Source: Gibbula magus (Eukaryota; Mollusca; Gastropoda; Trochida; Trochidae). Taken from it: DNA of 64,000 nucleotides. A model generated the notes under the pieces. The model made no database searches. It worked only from the letters and a program-made list of their open reading frames with translations, and was not told the origin of the DNA. Below are positions 60,796 through 64,000 of this stretch, in pieces (the stretch's first letter is position 1; every line of letters starts with the position of its first letter). The stretch is taken from assembly GCA_936450465.1 (NCBI GenBank), contig OW388305.1, forward strand, positions 40,190,687-40,254,686. The letters are read 5' to 3'. The position numbers were made by a program, and so were the translations under genes.

Positions 60796-62243
60796 AGGTG
60801 GGTTTCCATGATGCGGAATATAGTTCTCATGAATGTGCTCCAAAATCGTTATCATGTCATCAGTCTTATTTTCGCTTTTGTCTAACAAATCCAAAACAGT
60901 GTAATATGTTTTTAGAGAAGTTTCATTCTCGAACTGATGTTCAATGTGATTTGGAAGACAAGATTTCAGATCTTTGAGACAGGGCACATGCTTTACCAGA
61001 ATGTGCATTACATGATGCAAGAAATTTTGCTCCAAGTTTTGACAGTCTGAAGGAGAAGGGACAAAAGTGGCATTGTCTATGTGCATTATGTCAGCCTTTG
61101 GTTTTTCATCTGGTAGATGAGGAAATAATACTCGCTTCTGAACACCAAGCAGTAAAAACCAATGCCAGCTTTTTCGCTTCCTCTCCTTTGTCAATTGAGA
61201 AGGGGTTCTTGTTATATCAATGTTGTCCCCAATCACCTCAACTGCATGAGACGTACCTATTGTGCTACTGCCACTTGTGTTGTCGTTTTCCTGACAGCTG
61301 AACATCTCACGCACACGCTTTTCCTGCTCCTGCTGCAATGATTTTCTCTGTCGTTCTACACTTGGTGTTGAAACAGAGATGCCAAGCTTGTTCAAGGTTT
61401 GCAGTGCCTGAAAAACAGAGTCTATTAATTAGACAATTTCATCTCAATTTGATTATGCTATTGTCTTTGTACATCAAAATTGTTTCTGTAAGTACAATTA
61501 AGCAATATGTTGAAAAGATGTTGTGTCATCCTAAAAGAAAACAACTCCCAGATAATGTTTTTTGTTAAAGAATCTGTGAAACATTATCACAAACACTGCT
61601 TCATATGTAATAATTAGTTGTAAGACTTTATTTGATTCACACTGTGAAATGTTTAAACTAACCTCATTAGTAGCCCCATTGTGGTCTAGTACTTGTCCAA
61701 CTGCATGCTGGAACAGAGACATGAAGGGATTTCTTGCAAAGAGACACACAGCACCAGCAGTAACAATGGCGGTTTCAGTCCCTCCGGTCAGGCAACTTAA
61801 TGTCTTGTAGAATATTGGTGCCTCAATTTGAAACTCTGTATAAATTTTGTCAAAACGCATCGCTTTCAAATTTGCAGGACTGACTTTTTGCAAAATACTT
61901 GGCTTGGCCAGGGAACACAAGTTTTTGCATTCTGTACCCAGATTCCTTAATAAAGCGTCTGTCACATTCCACTTCAGATCAGATTTCATAATGGTTTTGG
62001 GCATGTTGTCGCCACTACTTCCACGACAGATGGATGCCACAATGCTTTTGCTGCTTGTATTCCTGATCACTCTTGAGCGTATTGCACCTGCTTGTGCCCG
62101 ATGCTGCACCTGAAATTAAACAAGAGAGTGAGTGCACAAGGTCAAAGTTCTATGAAAATGGCTATTAAAATGTTAATATATAGAACATATATCTAATACC
62201 TATTTATCTACAGAAATACATGACCTCCTGAGTCACTAATTAA

Positions 62244-62500
62244 GATGAGGTGAGTTGGGGTTTAATGCCGCTTTCAAGGAGAAAGCCCGCAACACCATGT
62301 GGCTATGCATTGCGGTGAAACCTACGAGCACCAGCTGGAACTAGGGAATCACGGGTGGTACTTCGCTGAAATTCAATGTAGCATTGCACCCAAACCTGCG
62401 TGTAGAACAGTTCTCTACTGCAGACAAAATTGACAGGATTCAAACCACGTCCCTCTTGATCTGAAGCCAAACACACTAACCACTGCGCTATCCCGCCCTC
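62244..62500 (-). mobile_element. tRNA-derived SINE, copy 1
   Basis: On the minus strand: a head with A-box-like GATAGCGCAGTGGTTAG and B-box-like GGTTTGAATCC, a body with AGCGAAGTACCACCCGTGATTC, and a tail AACTCACCTCA. An internal deletion removes the GTGAAATACTC region found in copy 2. It lies in the first visible DUF6589 intron. Confidence 0.9.
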
Positions 62501-62641
62501 GAGGCACTCTTTAAGTCCTGTTTCCAAGGAAACCACAAATAAATGGAGCTAATCAGGAAACATTTGCATGAATTATAATCTAATTTTTCACTTAAACCTG
62601 AGGTAACAATGCAAATACTTGAGGAGGACCAAGACCAAAGA

Positions 62642-62952
62642 GGTGAGGTGAGTTGTTGTGTAACACCGCTCTCAAGAGTATTTCACTTGTATCGCGGCTG
62701 CTAGTATTACGGCAGGGAGAAAGCCTGCAACGTCATGTTGCTATGCATTGCGGTGAAACCTGCGAGCAAAGGCTGGAACTAGCGAACCATGGGTGATACT
62801 ACTCTGAAATTCAGTGTAGCATTGCACCCAAACCTTACTGCGTGTAGAACAGTTCCTTGCTGCAGACAAAGTTGCCGTGACCCTGGCAGGATTCGAACCC
62901 CGGACCTCTTGATCCGAAGCCGAACGCGCTCACCACTGCGCTATCCCGCCCC
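62642..62952 (-). mobile_element. tRNA-derived SINE, copy 2 (near full length)
   Basis: The minus-strand head has GGGATAGCGCAGTGGTGAGC (A box) and GGGTTCGAATCCTGCC (B box). The body contains GTGCAATGCTACACTGAATT and ACCGCAATGCATAGC, and the tail is GTGAAATACTCTTGAGAGC then AACTCACCTCACCTC. Pol III-type internal promoter spacing is intact, so this is the best reference copy in the window. Same family as the 3' fragment at 19.7 kb. Confidence 0.93.
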
Positions 62953-63765
62953 CACCAAGACCAAATAAGGGAAAAAAGGGACAAAACATTTCAATTTTGC
63001 TTTTGGTACTTGAGAACAATATGAAAATAGTTTTTCAGGTCATGACCTCTGTGACCTATGGGGTCACAGGGTCACCAAATCGAAAATGTGAAAAGTGTAC
63101 TGATGACGGACAAAAGACGACGGACAATGGCCCATGCCATAAACCGATCTAACCTTTCAGGCCTGATGAGCTATAAAATGAGAAACAGATTGATGTTTAA
63201 CCCATTACAGACACATCTAGGGATCATTGTTGACATGTTGACATTGTTTTGTGAAGCATGTACATATAAGTGTTCAGGAATCAGAGGTAACATCTAATTT
63301 GAGGGAAACTTTGCATAACTTATTAGGGACAGAAAATAACACACCTTCACATCATAGTGATTAAAAGTGTCAACTTTTGGTATATTCTAATTACCCCACC
63401 TCTTTTGAATGTGTGACCTTCCTCTCACTGAGAAAATTTGCATAAATTGTGTAAATTAGGGACCAAAATATATAAAAGGCTTAACTGCACAGTGATTTAA
63501 TGTGAAAAATGCTTTTACATTCTAACATTAAGTGTCAGAATTATGAGTGGAGCAAATCTGTGATGGGAATAACTGAGAAGATAATACTTTATGTAAATGA
63601 GGGAACTAAAGAGGCACATTATGTGCTGTTCTGTGTTGGCTTCATGAGCGGAACAAAAAGTGTAGCTATATAGCGCTGACTACTTTGCTTTGAGGATATC
63701 ACTGAAAGCATGAACTGTAAATCATAAAATGTTCATTCCCAAGGGAAATGACTCAAGTGACTTAC
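62953..63765. other. DUF6589 intron remainder
   Basis: Non-coding; contains a TCATGACCTCTGTGACCTATGG stretch and no recognised exon. Confidence 0.5.
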
Positions 63766-64000
63766 TCGCATATGTCCAGGACTAAATAATGATTTAGTTG
63801 ACTTCAGCACCACAGACTTCCCAGCTGGTGTACATGGTGTGGTAGCAGGTAGTGCAGGTTTGGTTGACTGAATGTTTCCATCATCTGGGAAATAATACAG
63901 AAACAGTTAATATCAGTAAATATGATAATGTATATTACATTTGTCTGTTGTTATTGTCTCTATGTTTGTTCAGGTGTATTCATGATTCATCATAATTACT

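Larger units (their letters stand above)
51272..63884 (-). pseudogene. DUF6589-family gene, split by a transposable element
   Basis: Minus-strand exons in order: 63884-63766; 62109-61663; 61407-60796 plus 53860-53702 (one exon split by the element 53866-60795); 53261-53140; 52673-52480; 52117-51272. Splice sites are canonical and phases agree throughout. The N-terminal part has GDNIDITRTPSQLTKERKRKSWHWF; the middle has VFGGDCLTNERVY and IIHRPEGLH; the late part has DTNDAYQMGDGSRIARN and NTQGGLGRNIPNDN, plus a C2H2-like finger (ECGEKYKSKGYFERH). These blocks fit DUF6589, a multicopy family of unknown function in animals and fungi. The C-terminal end needs one frameshift near 51450 (stop at 51444-51446 in one frame; the tail VPGRSF...SWISHQKK in the other, to 51272). 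The 5' end lies beyond the window. Confidence 0.8.

Noticed and set aside
62303..62536. 77-codon frame with CLEGGIAQWLVCLASDQEG
   Set aside because: Translation of the tRNA-like head of a SINE.

Overview
This is repeat-rich, intron-bearing animal nuclear DNA. The tRNA-derived SINEs ending in CTCACCTCACC, the GCGGCGTTAAAC repeat tail and the multicopy TGACCTTGACCTTATTTTCAAGGTCA repeat all point to a marine mollusc, most likely an abalone-like gastropod. That placement is inference from repeat style. No species can be proven from the sequence.

Layout. 1-7.3 kb is mostly non-coding, with a GA microsatellite, a SINE-like tail, an old duplicated repeat and a short perfect GAA/TTC array. 7.3-12.7 kb (minus) holds a seven-exon gene for a 263-residue NAIF1-like Myb/SANT DNA-binding protein; all splice sites and phases agree. 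13-21 kb has an LTR-like segment, MITEs, SINE pieces and a decayed reverse transcriptase. 22.8-24.7 kb is a decayed LINE with an endonuclease domain. 25.0-31.7 kb is a unit bounded by inverted repeats. Its minus-strand genes look viral or Polinton/adintovirus-like: a two-exon protein with PC4-like features, a BIR-domain protein, a small basic protein, a broken packaging ATPase carrying its own C2H2 finger, and a second C2H2 protein with an acidic tail. An 833-bp LINE tail sits inside it, flanked by a perfect 14-bp target duplication. 32-39 kb carries two arrays of a 212-bp satellite, a hAT-type MITE and a second LINE. 41.7-44.9 kb (plus) holds the last three exons of an SLC5 (SGLT-like) transporter, with one apparent frameshift. 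45-47 kb is MITE-rich.

47.8-49.9 kb (plus) is a two-exon RecQ-like helicase with one in-frame stop and one frameshift. It converges on a DUF6589 gene (minus, 63.9 to 51.3 kb, 5' end beyond the window). One exon of the DUF6589 gene is split by a 6,930-bp element (53866-60795) with roughly 215-bp inverted termini built from a GCTCCAAATTGTAATA repeat, TGTNR ends and a 5-bp AGGTG duplication. Removing the element and one AGGTG copy restores the reading frame exactly. That element carries a nested Tc1/mariner copy.

Two things deserve most attention: the virus-like 25.0-31.7 kb element, and the TGTNR element inside the DUF6589 exon. The RecQ/DUF6589 pairing is a weaker third candidate.
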